64,000 bases of DNA from Amycolatopsis anabasis (lineage in GTDB: Bacteria; Actinomycetota; Actinomycetes; Mycobacteriales; Pseudonocardiaceae): the NCBI RefSeq assembly GCF_009765355.1, contig NZ_VTHK01000019.1, positions 119,113 to 183,112 on the forward strand, written 5' to 3'. This document shows, one piece after another, positions 15,097-23,676 of the stretch. A model generated the notes under the pieces. That model ran no database searches. It had not been told where the DNA came from and saw nothing but the letters and a program-made list of their open reading frames with translations. The position numbers and the translations under genes were made by a program. Numbering within the stretch: position 1 is the first letter of the stretch; every line of letters starts with the position of its first letter.

Positions 15097-16263
15097 TCAG
15101 GGAAACAGGAACTCCAGCTCGTCCGGTTTCTCGTAGGGGCGGCGGGTGAGGTCGGCCGTGGCGGCGGCCAGGTCGAGCCTCGGCACCGGTTGCGGTGTCT
15201 CGCAGATCGTGAACGCGGTGGCGCAGTAGTCGTCGATGCGCTCGAAGATGCCGCCGGCGATGAGCGGCGCCTCGGGTGGGAAGCGGCGAATGCCGTTGCC
15301 GGCGACCCGGCCGGCGGCTTCGACCTGCGCGAGGCGTTCCTCCTCCCCGTGGCGGAAGTGGTCGGCGCCGATCTGCTGGATGGTGACCTTGAGGTCCTCG
15401 GTGAACATGATCGGGTCGAGGACGTGCCACCGGTAGAAACCGACGAAATCCGGAATGGTGCCCAGGTCGGAGTCCGGTGGGAGGACCGTGAGCGGCGAAC
15501 CCGCGTAATGCGCGAAATGCGTGTTCATGCCGTACGCGGTGCCGACGTAGTCCTCCAGGCCGGTGCCGCAGATGGTGGGGAAATCGGTGTCCCCGTCGCG
15601 GTACACCTTGACCTCGCCCTCGCCGTACCAGGTGCCGGGTTCCAGCGGGCGGACGCCGACCACACAGCCCAGGAACCGGCCCGGGCCGCGCAGTCCTTCC
15701 GCGATCACGAAATCGCGGCGGAGCGCGGTGGGGTTCTCGCGGCGGAAGGCCGCGTGCAACCGGCCGTCGCCGGGATCATCCTCCAGGGTGTAGTCGATCT
15801 GGTAGTACAGCCCCATCGGGCGCGTCCAGCCGTTGACCAGCTCGATCCGGATCCGGTCGCCGAACGCCATGGGAATGAAACTGTTGAACCCGCGATTCTG
15901 CTGAATACTGGTCAAGGCACTCGAATACGCCCTCGGCCTGCCGTGCGCCGCGCCGAAGAAATCCGCGCACGGCACGGAAACGCTCGGCTCGTCGAGATCG
16001 TCGTAGTAGACCTCGAGATACAGCGAACGGGTCCGCTCGGGCGGTCCGGGCGGAAAGGTCATCCAGATGTGGCGGATAGTGCCGGGACCTTCCAGATCGG
16101 CCAGCACGACCCGCTCACCGGGCTGGAGGTCCTTGCTCGGCGCTCCCTTGCGGCCCCCGGCGGCCTGGCCACCGGCACTGCGGGCGCCGGTCGGGTTCTC
16201 GAAGGTGACGGCACGGGAATCGAGTACCGGGCCAACCTGGGTCAACTGCCTGACGTCGATCAC
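15097..16263 (-). CDS. GH172 (DUF2961) glycoside hydrolase
   Basis: 388-aa cytoplasmic-looking protein with the DUF2961 fold: GERVVLADLEGPGTIRHIWMTF near the N terminus, YYDDLDEPSVSVPCADFFG around residues 85-105, FNSFIPMAF, and DFPTICGTGLEDYVGTAYGM with the acidic active-site region. DUF2961 is now classed as GH172, which includes difructose-anhydride/fructofuranosidase enzymes and exo-D-arabinofuranosidases in actinobacteria, so D-arabinan turnover is one possible role. It has no signal peptide. It lies 12 bp behind the aldehyde dehydrogenase gene on the same strand and could be the last gene of that operon. Confidence 0.85.
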   Translation of the reverse strand: MIDVRQLTQVGPVLDSRAVTFENPTGARSAGGQAAGGRKGAPSKDLQPGERVVLADLEGPGTIRHIWMTFPPGPPERTRSLYLEVYYDDLDEPSVSVPCADFFGAAHGRPRAYSSALTSIQQNRGFNSFIPMAFGDRIRIELVNGWTRPMGLYYQIDYTLEDDPGDGRLHAAFRRENPTALRRDFVIAEGLRGPGRFLGCVVGVRPLEPGTWYGEGEVKVYRDGDTDFPTICGTGLEDYVGTAYGMNTHFAHYAGSPLTVLPPDSDLGTIPDFVGFYRWHVLDPIMFTEDLKVTIQQIGADHFRHGEEERLAQVEAAGRVAGNGIRRFPPEAPLIAGGIFERIDDYCATAFTICETPQPVPRLDLAAATADLTRRPYEKPDELEFLFP

Positions 16264-16275
16264 CTTGGCAAGCTA

Positions 16276-17850
16276 TCAGCGAACGCGGGCCCTCCGCAGC
16301 ACGCCGATCAGGCCCTTCATGAGCTTGCCGAAGGGTCGGTAGGGCACCCAGCTCGGCGGCGGGAACAGGGCGAGACGCTGCACCGCGACCGTCTGCGCCT
16401 CGGTGTACTTCAGGAGTCCCTCGGCGCCGTGACGGCGGCCCAGGCCGGATTGGCCCATTCCGCCCATCGGGGAATCCATGCTCCCGTAGCCGGCGATGAA
16501 GGCGTCGTTCACGCTGACCATGCCGACCCGCAGCCTGGCCGCCACCCGGCGCCCGCGGGCGGTGTCCCCGGTGAACACGCTGGCGTTCAGGCCGTAGTCA
16601 CCGGTGTTGGCGAGGGTGATGGCCTCCTCCTCGCCCGACACCGGGTACACCGAAACCACCGGGCCGAACGTCTCGTCCGCGGCGCACAGCATGTCCTCGG
16701 TGACGTCGGCGAGCACCGTGGGCTCGTAGCAGAAGGGCCCGAGGTCCGGGCGTGCCCGGCCACCGGCGAGCACGGTCGCGCCCTTGGCCTTGGCGTCCGC
16801 CACGTGCCGGCTGACCGCTTCGAGCTGGCGGGCGGAGGTCAGGGAGCCGACATCCGCGGCGAAGTCGTACCGGTTGGCCTGCCGGAGCGCGGCGACCCGC
16901 TCGAGGAACCGGGAGAGGAAGCGCTCGTACACCGCCGCATGCACGTAGAGCCGCTCGGTGCACATGCAGACCTGGCCGGAGTTGGCGAACGCGGCGGGCA
17001 CGGCGAGTTCGGCGGCGCGGTCCAGATCGGCGTCCTCCAGCACGATCATCGGATTCTTGCCGCCAAGCTCGAGCGAGCACCCCACCAGGCGGGCCCCGGC
17101 CCGGCGGGCGACGTCGCGGCCGGTGCGGGTGGAACCGGTGAAGCCCACGTAATCCACGTTCTCCACCACCGCGGTCCCCACCACCGGCCCCTCGCCGAGC
17201 ACCGGCTGCAGCACGCCTTCGGGCAGCCCCGCCTCGTACAGCAGCTCGACGCCGTAGAGCGGGCTCAACGCGGTCTGGGTGTCGGGTTTGAACACCACCG
17301 CGTTCCCGGCCAGCAACGCGGGCAGGGTGTCCGAAATCCCCAGGGCGAACGGGTAGTTCCAGGGCGAGATGATCCCGACCACGCCCTTGGGCTGGCGCAG
17401 TTCCACGGTCCGCACGAAACCCGGCACCATGCCCTCGCGGCGGCGGGGCCGCAACGTCCGCGTGCCCTTGCGGAGGTAGTAACCGGCGGTCAGCGCCGGT
17501 TCCAGCGATTCCTCGAACGCGTGGCGGCGCGCCTTGCCGGTCTCCGCCTGGATCAGGTCCAGCACCAGGTCCTGGCGCCGCAGCACGAGCCGGTGGAACC
17601 GCCGCAGCACGGCCAGCCGCTCGCCGATGTCCGTGGCCGCCCACGCGGACTGGGCCTTGCGCGCATGCTCGACGGCCCGCACCACATCGTCCGGTGTGGA
17701 CCGCGGCAGATCGGCGTAGGGCTCGCCGGTGAACACCGCGATCGTGGTCGAAGTGTCCGATGTGGACGATACCACCCGGTCGCAGAGTCCGGCGACGAGT
17801 TCCGGGGTGATGCTCGCGGGCAGGCCCCGCACCGGGTGCAGCAGGACCAT
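16276..17850 (-). CDS. gabD2: Succinate-semialdehyde dehydrogenase-like aldehyde dehydrogenase
   Basis: 524-aa NAD(P)-dependent aldehyde dehydrogenase. Seen: SPWNYPFALG (162-171), FTGSTRTGRDVA (237-248), catalytic base E261 in ELGGKNP and nucleophile C295 in NSGQVCMCTER. The overall form, including TITPELVAGL-like N terminus and the C-terminal PYRPFGKLMKGL extension, matches mycobacterial GabD2. Its ATG overlaps the TGA of the upstream SDR gene by one base. In this operon it may oxidise a fatty or semialdehyde intermediate rather than serve GABA breakdown. Confidence 0.88.
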   Translation of the reverse strand: MVLLHPVRGLPASITPELVAGLCDRVVSSTSDTSTTIAVFTGEPYADLPRSTPDDVVRAVEHARKAQSAWAATDIGERLAVLRRFHRLVLRRQDLVLDLIQAETGKARRHAFEESLEPALTAGYYLRKGTRTLRPRRREGMVPGFVRTVELRQPKGVVGIISPWNYPFALGISDTLPALLAGNAVVFKPDTQTALSPLYGVELLYEAGLPEGVLQPVLGEGPVVGTAVVENVDYVGFTGSTRTGRDVARRAGARLVGCSLELGGKNPMIVLEDADLDRAAELAVPAAFANSGQVCMCTERLYVHAAVYERFLSRFLERVAALRQANRYDFAADVGSLTSARQLEAVSRHVADAKAKGATVLAGGRARPDLGPFCYEPTVLADVTEDMLCAADETFGPVVSVYPVSGEEEAITLANTGDYGLNASVFTGDTARGRRVAARLRVGMVSVNDAFIAGYGSMDSPMGGMGQSGLGRRHGAEGLLKYTEAQTVAVQRLALFPPPSWVPYRPFGKLMKGLIGVLRRARVR

Positions 17851-18680
17851 CAGTCCGTCCTCGCGGCTCGTTTCTCGTACGCCGTCCGTTCAGGCGCGTG
17901 GGCGGCGTCGAGCATCAGGGTGTCCCCGCCGAGTTTGCGCATGAACCATTCGGCGACCGGGCGCGGCGCGAGCCGGGCGGACCGTTCGAGCGCGCCCAAC
18001 CGGCGCGGCACGTACACGTCGAACCGCGGTTTGCGCAACGCGGCCACGATCGCGGCGGCCACGTCCTCCGGTCCGACCGAACGCAGGATGGCCACGTCCG
18101 CGAGGCCCGCGGTCAACTCGGTGCGCACCACACCGGGCAGCACGCAGGACACCTCGATCCCGCTCCCCCGCAGTTCTAGCCGCGTCGACTCGGAGAACCC
18201 GACCACCGCGTGCTTGGTGGCCGCGTACGTCGCCCCGCCGGGCACCGGGATCTTCCCCGCGAAGGACGCGATGTTCACGATGTGCCCGCCCCGGGGGCGC
18301 ATCCGGCGCACGGCCTCCTTGGTCCCGTGGATCACCGCCCGCACATTGATCTCGAGCTGGCGGCCGACGGTCTCGTCGGTCTCCTCCTCGAGTTCGGCCA
18401 GCGGCATGATCCCGGCGTTGTTGACCAGCACGTCGAGCGGGCCGAGCGCGGCCTCCACCTCGTCCAGGAACGCGGTGAACCCGGCGCGATCACGCACGTC
18501 CAAGCGGCGCGCGATCGCTCCGCCCGGCAGCCGGGCCGCCGTCTGCTCGGCCAGTTCCAGGTCGAGATCACCGATGGCGACCTGGGCGCCCGCGTTCGCC
18601 AGCGCGGTGGCCGTCGCGGCGCCGATACCCCTCGCGCCACCGGTGATCACGACGACCCGGCCCCGGACCGGGCGATTCAC
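17850..18680 (-). CDS. SDR-family oxidoreductase
   Basis: 276-aa classical short-chain dehydrogenase: GGARGIGAAT cofactor loop (residues 14-23), NNAG (about 87-90), catalytic Ser in NIASFAGK and YxxxK in YAATKHAVV. The C terminus has the extension (VPRRLGALERSARLAPRPVAEWFMRK) typical of a membrane-associated or lipid-acting SDR branch. It starts with GTG at 18680, forming GTGA with the acyl-CoA dehydrogenase stop, and its own stop overlaps the gabD2 start, so it is in the middle of a tightly coupled operon. Confidence 0.9.
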   Translation of the reverse strand: MNRPVRGRVVVITGGARGIGAATATALANAGAQVAIGDLDLELAEQTAARLPGGAIARRLDVRDRAGFTAFLDEVEAALGPLDVLVNNAGIMPLAELEEETDETVGRQLEINVRAVIHGTKEAVRRMRPRGGHIVNIASFAGKIPVPGGATYAATKHAVVGFSESTRLELRGSGIEVSCVLPGVVRTELTAGLADVAILRSVGPEDVAAAIVAALRKPRFDVYVPRRLGALERSARLAPRPVAEWFMRKLGGDTLMLDAAHAPERTAYEKRAARTD

Positions 18681-19951
18681 CGGCTCGTCCCGAGCAGTCC
18701 CTTGGCGATGTGGGTCACCTGGATCTCGTTCGACCCCGCGTAGATCATCAGCGACTTCGCGTCCCGGGCCAGCTGTTCGACCCGGTACTCGGCCATGTAA
18801 CCGTTGCCGCCGAACAACTGCACCGCCTCCATCGCGACCTCGGTCGCCGCGCGCGAGGAGTACAGCTTCATCGCCGACGCTTCGGCGAGGCTGGGCAGTT
18901 TGCCCGCGCGCAGCGACTCGATGGTCTGGAACACCATGTTCTGCACGTTGATCCGGGCGATCTCCATCTCGGCCAGTTTGAGCTGCACGAGCTGGAACCG
19001 GCCGATCTCCTGGCCCCAGAGTTTGCGGCTCTTGGCGTACTCCACGCACAGGCGGTGGCACTCGTTGATGATGCCGAGCGACAGCGCCGCGACACCCATC
19101 CGCTCGAACGAGAAGCTCTCCCGCGCGCTGTCCTTGCCGTCGCCGCCCTTGGTCTCCTCGGACTCACCGAGCAGGCGGTCCTTGCCGACCCGGACGTTGT
19201 CGAAGAACAACTCCCCCGTCGGGGACGAGTTCATGCCCATCTTCTTGAACGGCTTGGACTGGGTCAGCCCCGCCATGCCCTTGTCGAGCACGAAGGTGAG
19301 CACCTTGCGGTCCCGGTGCGGGGTGCCGTCGCCCTCGTCGAGCTTGGCGTACACCACCATCGTGTCCGCGTACGGCCCGTTGGTGATGAACGTCTTCTGT
19401 CCATTGAGGACATACTCGTCCCCGTCGCGGCGGACGTAGGTCTTCATCCCGCCGAACGCGTCCGAACCCGAATCGGGCTCGGTGATGGCCCACGCGCCCA
19501 CCTTCTCGAACGTCACCAGTTCGGGCAGCCAGCGCTCCTTCTGCGCGAGCGTGCCGCGGGTGAGGATCGTCGAGGCGGTCAGGCCGATGCTGACCCCGAT
19601 CGACGCGACGATCCCCAGGCTGACCCCGGCGAGCTCGCTGATGGCGATCAGCGCCATCCCCTCCTGGCCGCCGAGCTCGATGCCGAGACCGCCGCCCTTG
19701 GACTTCTTGCCTTTCGCGGGCTCCTCGCCCGCGGCCTTGGCCGCCGCCTTCTCCTTCTGCTTTTCCAGCAGGCCCTTGATGGCTTCGCGGGCCATCGCGT
19801 CGACCCCGAAGGAGGCGAACAGCTTCCGGATGATGTCGTAGGGCGGCAGTTCGCCGCTCTCCAGCGCATCGACGTTCGGCCGGATCTCCTTGTCGATGAA
19901 CTCCCGGATGGCGTCCCTGATCAGCAGATCGGTCTCGGACCACTCGATCAT
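18677..19951 (-). CDS. Acyl-CoA dehydrogenase
   Basis: 424-aa flavoprotein carrying out the first oxidation of beta-oxidation. Seen: WAITEPDSGSDAFG (FAD/substrate loop), LNGQKTFITNG, and the C-terminal QLFGGNGYMAEYRVEQLARDAK with IYAGSNEIQ. Unusual is a Lys/Ala/Glu-rich insert at about residues 62-88 (KQKEKAAAKAAGEEPAKGKK) between the first helices, probably a surface loop. Next gene upstream is an SDR (4 bp away), and the following SDR overlaps by GTGA. The preferred chain length is unknown. Confidence 0.92.
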   Translation of the reverse strand: MIEWSETDLLIRDAIREFIDKEIRPNVDALESGELPPYDIIRKLFASFGVDAMAREAIKGLLEKQKEKAAAKAAGEEPAKGKKSKGGGLGIELGGQEGMALIAISELAGVSLGIVASIGVSIGLTASTILTRGTLAQKERWLPELVTFEKVGAWAITEPDSGSDAFGGMKTYVRRDGDEYVLNGQKTFITNGPYADTMVVYAKLDEGDGTPHRDRKVLTFVLDKGMAGLTQSKPFKKMGMNSSPTGELFFDNVRVGKDRLLGESEETKGGDGKDSARESFSFERMGVAALSLGIINECHRLCVEYAKSRKLWGQEIGRFQLVQLKLAEMEIARINVQNMVFQTIESLRAGKLPSLAEASAMKLYSSRAATEVAMEAVQLFGGNGYMAEYRVEQLARDAKSLMIYAGSNEIQVTHIAKGLLGTSR

Positions 19952-19955
19952 GGCA

Positions 19956-20834
19956 CTAGGCCCATTCGCCGAGACGCTCGTTGATGTTGTCGACCGTCCA
20001 CGGGCCGTCGGTCTCCGTGGTCTTCACCTCGTGCCAGCCCTCGAGCAACGAGATCGCGCCGCCCTGGACCGAGAACAGCTTGCCGGTGTGCGGGCACTTC
20101 TCGGTGGCCAGGTAGGCGACCAGCGGGGAAATGTTGGCCGGGCTGAAGGCGTCGAACTCGCCCTCGGCGACCTCCTGCGCGAAGATCGCGCCCATCCCGG
20201 GCGTGGCCAGGGTGAGCCGGGTGCGGGCGATCGGGGCGATCGCGTTGGCGCGCACGCCGTAGCGCTCGAGCTCCTGCGCGGCCACCAGGGTCATCGCGGC
20301 GATCCCGGCCTTGGCGGCGCCGTAGTTCACCTGGCCCGCGTTCGGCATGAAGGTGCCCGAGGCCGAGGCGGTGTTGATCACCGCACCGGCGACCTGCTCA
20401 CCGGCCTTGGCCTTGGCCTTCCAGTAGGCGGCCGCGTGCCGCAGCGGCGCCATGTGCCCCTTGAGGTGCACCGCGATCACCGCGTCCCACTGGTGCTCCT
20501 CCAGCCCGGCGATGAAGCCGTCCCGCAGGATCCCGGCGTTGTTCACCAGCACGTCCAGCCCGCCGAACTCGGACACGGCCTGGTCCACCAGTTCCGAAGC
20601 GCCCTGCCAGTCCGCGACGTTGCTCGTGTTGGCGACGGCCTTGCCACCCGCGGCCTTGATCTCGTCGACGACCTCCTGCGCGGGCCCGGCGTCCGAACCG
20701 CTGCCGTCGTTGCCGCCGCCCAGGTCGTTGACCACCACGCTGGCTCCCTCGCGGGCGAACAACAGCGCGTGCTCCCGGCCGATCCCCCGGCCCGCGCCGG
20801 TGATGATGGCGACGCGCCCGTCCAAAGCTCCCAT
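19956..20834 (-). CDS. SDR-family 3-hydroxyacyl-CoA dehydrogenase-like protein
   Basis: 292-aa SDR. Seen: GAGRGIGREHALLFAREGASVVVNDLGG with the acidic ND that favours NAD, NNAGILRD, catalytic Ser in NTASASGTF and Tyr/Lys in NYGAAKAGI. The VVNDLGGG and NNAGILRDGF wording is that of the peroxisomal multifunctional-enzyme/HSD17B4-type 3-hydroxyacyl-CoA dehydrogenases. The ATG at 20834 is 13 bp after the MaoC stop. Together with that MaoC hydratase it would supply the hydration and second oxidation of beta-oxidation. Confidence 0.88.
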   Translation of the reverse strand: MGALDGRVAIITGAGRGIGREHALLFAREGASVVVNDLGGGNDGSGSDAGPAQEVVDEIKAAGGKAVANTSNVADWQGASELVDQAVSEFGGLDVLVNNAGILRDGFIAGLEEHQWDAVIAVHLKGHMAPLRHAAAYWKAKAKAGEQVAGAVINTASASGTFMPNAGQVNYGAAKAGIAAMTLVAAQELERYGVRANAIAPIARTRLTLATPGMGAIFAQEVAEGEFDAFSPANISPLVAYLATEKCPHTGKLFSVQGGAISLLEGWHEVKTTETDGPWTVDNINERLGEWA

Positions 20835-20847
20835 TACTTCCGCCTTC

Positions 20848-21714
20848 CTAGTCCGCGAGTACCGCGAGGCCGTCCTTGACGACCACGTCCTCGCCCACGG
20901 TCGTCTCGTACGCGTAGGTCGTCTCGCCACCGTCCTGGTTCGCCCGCCAGATCCGCGTGGTGATGTCCTGTCCCGGCAGCACCGGATTAGCGAACCGCAC
21001 CGCGAGCCGCTTGAGCCGCTCGGTCCGCGAATCGCCCAGTTCGGTCAGCACCGCCCACGAGGTGAAGGCCATCGTGCACAGGCCGTGCGCGATGATGCCG
21101 GGCAGGCCGGACATCTTGGCCATCTCCTCGTCGAGGTGGATCGGCATCGGGTCGCCGGCCGCCGGCGAGTACCGGTAGGTCTGGTCGTCGTCCACGTGCT
21201 GCACGACCTTCGCCGCCGGGGCGTTGGCCCGCAGCGATTCGTCGAACGCGTGCCCGGGGCCGAGCTTGCCGACCTTCTCCCCCGCGTCGAACTTGCGGAA
21301 GAAGAAGGTCACGTACTGCTCGTTGACCAGCTCGCCGTCCTCGGCGCGGCATTCGATGTAGACCGTGCCCCGGGTGCCGTTGGGCAGGCCCTCGTAGCCG
21401 ATCGGCTTCGACTTCGACACCAGCTTGTCGCCGGGCCGGATCGGCCGGTGAAACCGGAAGTCCTGCTCGCCGTGCACCAGCTTGGGGATCAGCTCGACCG
21501 GGGCCACCGACAGCGCCGCCGGGATCATCGAGTCGAACACCGGCACGATGGCGAACACCGGCGGCGCGATGTCCCCGGCGAGGTGCCGCTCGATCGGGTC
21601 GTTCGTCGCCTTCGCGTACTCGACGATCCGTTCCCGGGTGACCTCAAAGGTGCCTTCGTCGGCCCACTGGTCGACGCCGCTGGGGTCGAACTTCGGGCCG
21701 TCGGAGTCTGCCAT
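20848..21714 (-). CDS. MaoC-like enoyl-CoA hydratase (double hot-dog)
   Basis: 288-aa protein with two hot-dog domains, the layout of hydratase-2 enzymes acting on long acyl-CoAs. The N-terminal half is degenerate (WADEGTFEVTRERIVEYAKATNDP); the C-terminal half carries the active site: YRYSPAAGDPMPIHLDEEMAK with the Asp/His pair and GIIAHGLCTMA, and the late VRFANPVLPGQ. It lies between the SRPBCC and SDR genes with 13-16 bp gaps. The product of the acyl-CoA dehydrogenase in the operon would be its substrate. Confidence 0.9.
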   Translation of the reverse strand: MADSDGPKFDPSGVDQWADEGTFEVTRERIVEYAKATNDPIERHLAGDIAPPVFAIVPVFDSMIPAALSVAPVELIPKLVHGEQDFRFHRPIRPGDKLVSKSKPIGYEGLPNGTRGTVYIECRAEDGELVNEQYVTFFFRKFDAGEKVGKLGPGHAFDESLRANAPAAKVVQHVDDDQTYRYSPAAGDPMPIHLDEEMAKMSGLPGIIAHGLCTMAFTSWAVLTELGDSRTERLKRLAVRFANPVLPGQDITTRIWRANQDGGETTYAYETTVGEDVVVKDGLAVLAD

Positions 21715-21730
21715 GGGTAAACGCTCCCTC

Positions 21731-22162
21731 TCAGCCGAGCAGCTCGGCGAACTTCGCCAGGGACTGGTCGAGGTTCTTCTTGCCGTCCTTCTCCACGGCC
21801 TTGCCCAGCGCGCCGACGATCATCTGGCCGGTGAACTCGGCGTCGATGGTGGCCGTGGAACCGGCGTCCGAGGGCTGCACCGACAGGTCGAACTTGACCT
21901 TCACCCCGGCCATGCCGGTGCCGGAGATGGACAGGCTGTTCGGTGCGTCGTACTTGTCGACCGTCCACTCGATCTTGTTCGCCATGCCCATCAGGGTGAC
22001 GACCTCGGTCACCTTGCTGCCCACGGCGAATTCCGACGGCACCTCGCCGGACCACTTGGTGTGGATGGTCAGCCACTTCTCGAAGTTGTTCGGGTTGGAG
22101 AACTCGGCCCACACCTTCTCGGGCGAGGCGGGGAGTTCCACCGAAGCGCTGATCTGACCCAT
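21731..22162 (-). CDS. SRPBCC-family (polyketide cyclase/START-like) protein
   Basis: 143-aa helix-grip-fold protein: ISASVELPASPEKVWAEFSNPNNFEKWLTIH at the N terminus and a long C-terminal helix (VGALGKAVEKDGKKNLDQSLAKFAELLG) enclosing a hydrophobic cavity. Such proteins bind lipid-like ligands; no catalytic residues are evident. It is second in the lipid operon, 45 bp after the thiolase, and may carry an acyl or sterol-like substrate for the other enzymes. Confidence 0.85.
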   Translation of the reverse strand: MGQISASVELPASPEKVWAEFSNPNNFEKWLTIHTKWSGEVPSEFAVGSKVTEVVTLMGMANKIEWTVDKYDAPNSLSISGTGMAGVKVKFDLSVQPSDAGSTATIDAEFTGQMIVGALGKAVEKDGKKNLDQSLAKFAELLG

Positions 22163-22207
22163 CTGGATGTCCTCCTGTTTTCGGTAATGCCGTTGCGGAT
22201 ATGGAAA

Positions 22208-23404
22208 TCAGCGTTCGGCCGGGCGGTAGGCGGTGATCACGACCGCGCCGCCGAGGCCGATGTTGTGCTGCAGCGCGACCTTCGCGTTCGCGACCTGCCG
22301 CTTGTCCGCCTGGCCGCGCAGCTGCCAGGTCAGTTCCGAGCACTGCGCGAGCCCGGTCGCGCCGAGCGGGTGCCCCTTGGAGATCAGCCCGCCGGACGGG
22401 TTGACCACCCAGCGCCCGCCGTAGGTGGTGTCCCCGGCGTCGACCAGCTTGCCGCCCTCCCCCTCGGCGCACAGGCCCAGCGCCTCGTAGGTGATGAGTT
22501 CGTTGGTGGAGAAGCAGTCGTGCAGTTCGATGACGTCCACATCGGACGGAGACAGCTCGGCCTGCTGGTAGACCTTCTCCGCCGCGGCCTTGCTCATCTT
22601 CGCGCCGACCAGGGTGATCGCGCTGTTGTCGGTGAAGGTGTTCGCGAAGTCGGTGACCATGGCCTGGCCGACGATCTCCACCGCCTGCGCGGCCAGCCCG
22701 TGCTGCTCCACGAACCGCTCGCTCGCGATGATCGCCGCACCCGATCCGTCCGAGGTCGGCGAGCACTGCAACTTGGTCAGCGGCGCGTAGATCTCCTTGG
22801 AGTCCAGGATGTCCTGCAGGGTGTACTCGTCCTGGAACTGCGCGTACGGGTTGTTCACCGAGTGCCGGTGGTTCTTCTCGCCGATCTTGGCGAACTGCTC
22901 GGCGGTGGTGCCGTACTTCTGCATGTGCTCGCGGCCCGCCGCGCCGAACATCCAGGGCGCCGGCGGGGCGCCGGTGAACTCGAAGAGCTCCGCCTCGGCC
23001 AGGATGTGCCGCATCATCGGCTGCTCGCGGTCCTCGTAGGTGGAGCCGAGCGAACCCTTCTGCATCTTCTCGAAACCGAGCGCGAGCGCGCAGTCGGCCG
23101 TGCCGCTGCGGACCGCCTGGGTGGCGAGGTAGAGCGCGGTGGACCCGGTGGAGCAGTTGTTGTTGACGTTGACCACCGGGATCCCGGTCATCCCGAGCTC
23201 GTAGACCGCGCGCTGACCAGAGGTCGACTCGCCGTAGACGTAGCCGACGTACGCCTGCTCCACCTGGTCGTAGGAGATCCCGGCGTCCGCCAGGGCCTTG
23301 GTCCCGGATTCCTTGGCCATCGCCGGGTAGTCCCAGTCCTCTTTGCTGCCCGGCTTCTCGAACTTCGTCATCCCCACACCGATGACATACGTCTTGTTAC
23401 CCAC
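22208..23404 (-). CDS. SCP2-type thiolase/lipid-transfer protein
   Basis: 398-aa non-decarboxylating thiolase of the sterol-carrier-protein X type. Seen: nucleophile C84 in VNNNCSTGSTAL, HDCFSTNE, and the C-terminal GHPLGATGLAQC. I chose GTG at 23404 because AAGGGAG lies nine bases upstream and the protein then starts at the conserved NKTYVIGVGMTKFE; an extension to 23485 has no support. It heads the operon, and an inverted repeat (23442-23467) covers its promoter region. It would carry out the thiolytic step of the beta-oxidation set, or an aldol-lyase-type cleavage as in some Ltp proteins. Confidence 0.9.
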   Translation of the reverse strand: MGNKTYVIGVGMTKFEKPGSKEDWDYPAMAKESGTKALADAGISYDQVEQAYVGYVYGESTSGQRAVYELGMTGIPVVNVNNNCSTGSTALYLATQAVRSGTADCALALGFEKMQKGSLGSTYEDREQPMMRHILAEAELFEFTGAPPAPWMFGAAGREHMQKYGTTAEQFAKIGEKNHRHSVNNPYAQFQDEYTLQDILDSKEIYAPLTKLQCSPTSDGSGAAIIASERFVEQHGLAAQAVEIVGQAMVTDFANTFTDNSAITLVGAKMSKAAAEKVYQQAELSPSDVDVIELHDCFSTNELITYEALGLCAEGEGGKLVDAGDTTYGGRWVVNPSGGLISKGHPLGATGLAQCSELTWQLRGQADKRQVANAKVALQHNIGLGGAVVITAYRPAER

Positions 23405-23441
23405 GGCGGAGTGCTCCCTTGCTCGTTCTGCCATCTGCAAG

Positions 23442-23467
23442 CAACATACCGGCAGTAATGTATGTTG
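23442..23467. promoter_or_regulatory. Inverted repeat at the promoter of the beta-oxidation operon
   Basis: CAACATAC and GTATGTTG, perfect 8-bp arms 10 bp apart, centred about 50 bp upstream of the thiolase GTG. On the minus strand a TACATT -10-like hexamer falls inside the spacer side, so a protein bound here would block transcription. The size suits a TetR-family repressor, but no regulator gene is adjacent. Confidence 0.55.
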
Positions 23468-23659
23468 AAAAGAGATGCGGCCCACTTGATTGCGCCAGTC
23501 GTGCTCCGGCAGGCGAGATCCAGGGAGAGCAGGCCGCCAAACCGAACTCGATACCGTCGAATCGACTCACAGCCCCAGACATGACCGGAAGATGCGAGCA
23601 GGGCTGAACGCAAGCCAGCGAATCCGTTATCGGCCGAATGGACCCGATCGAGGGTCGCT

Positions 23660-23674
23660 AGGTTAGCCTAACCT
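23660..23674. promoter_or_regulatory. DtxR/IdeR iron box overlapping a leaderless promoter
   Basis: AGGTTAGCCTAACCT is a perfect 15-bp palindrome matching the core of the DtxR/IdeR consensus (TTAGGTTAGGCTAACCTAA). The hexamer TAGCCT inside it (23664-23669) lies 7 nt before the GTG of the ABC ATPase, the spacing of a leaderless -10 box. Iron-loaded repressor bound here would cover the promoter itself. Confidence 0.85.
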
Positions 23675-23676
23675 GC

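Noticed and set aside
15190..18951. Long plus-strand open frame of about 1250 codons
   Set aside because: Antisense to the GH172, gabD2 and SDR genes, all of which show complete family motifs on the minus strand.
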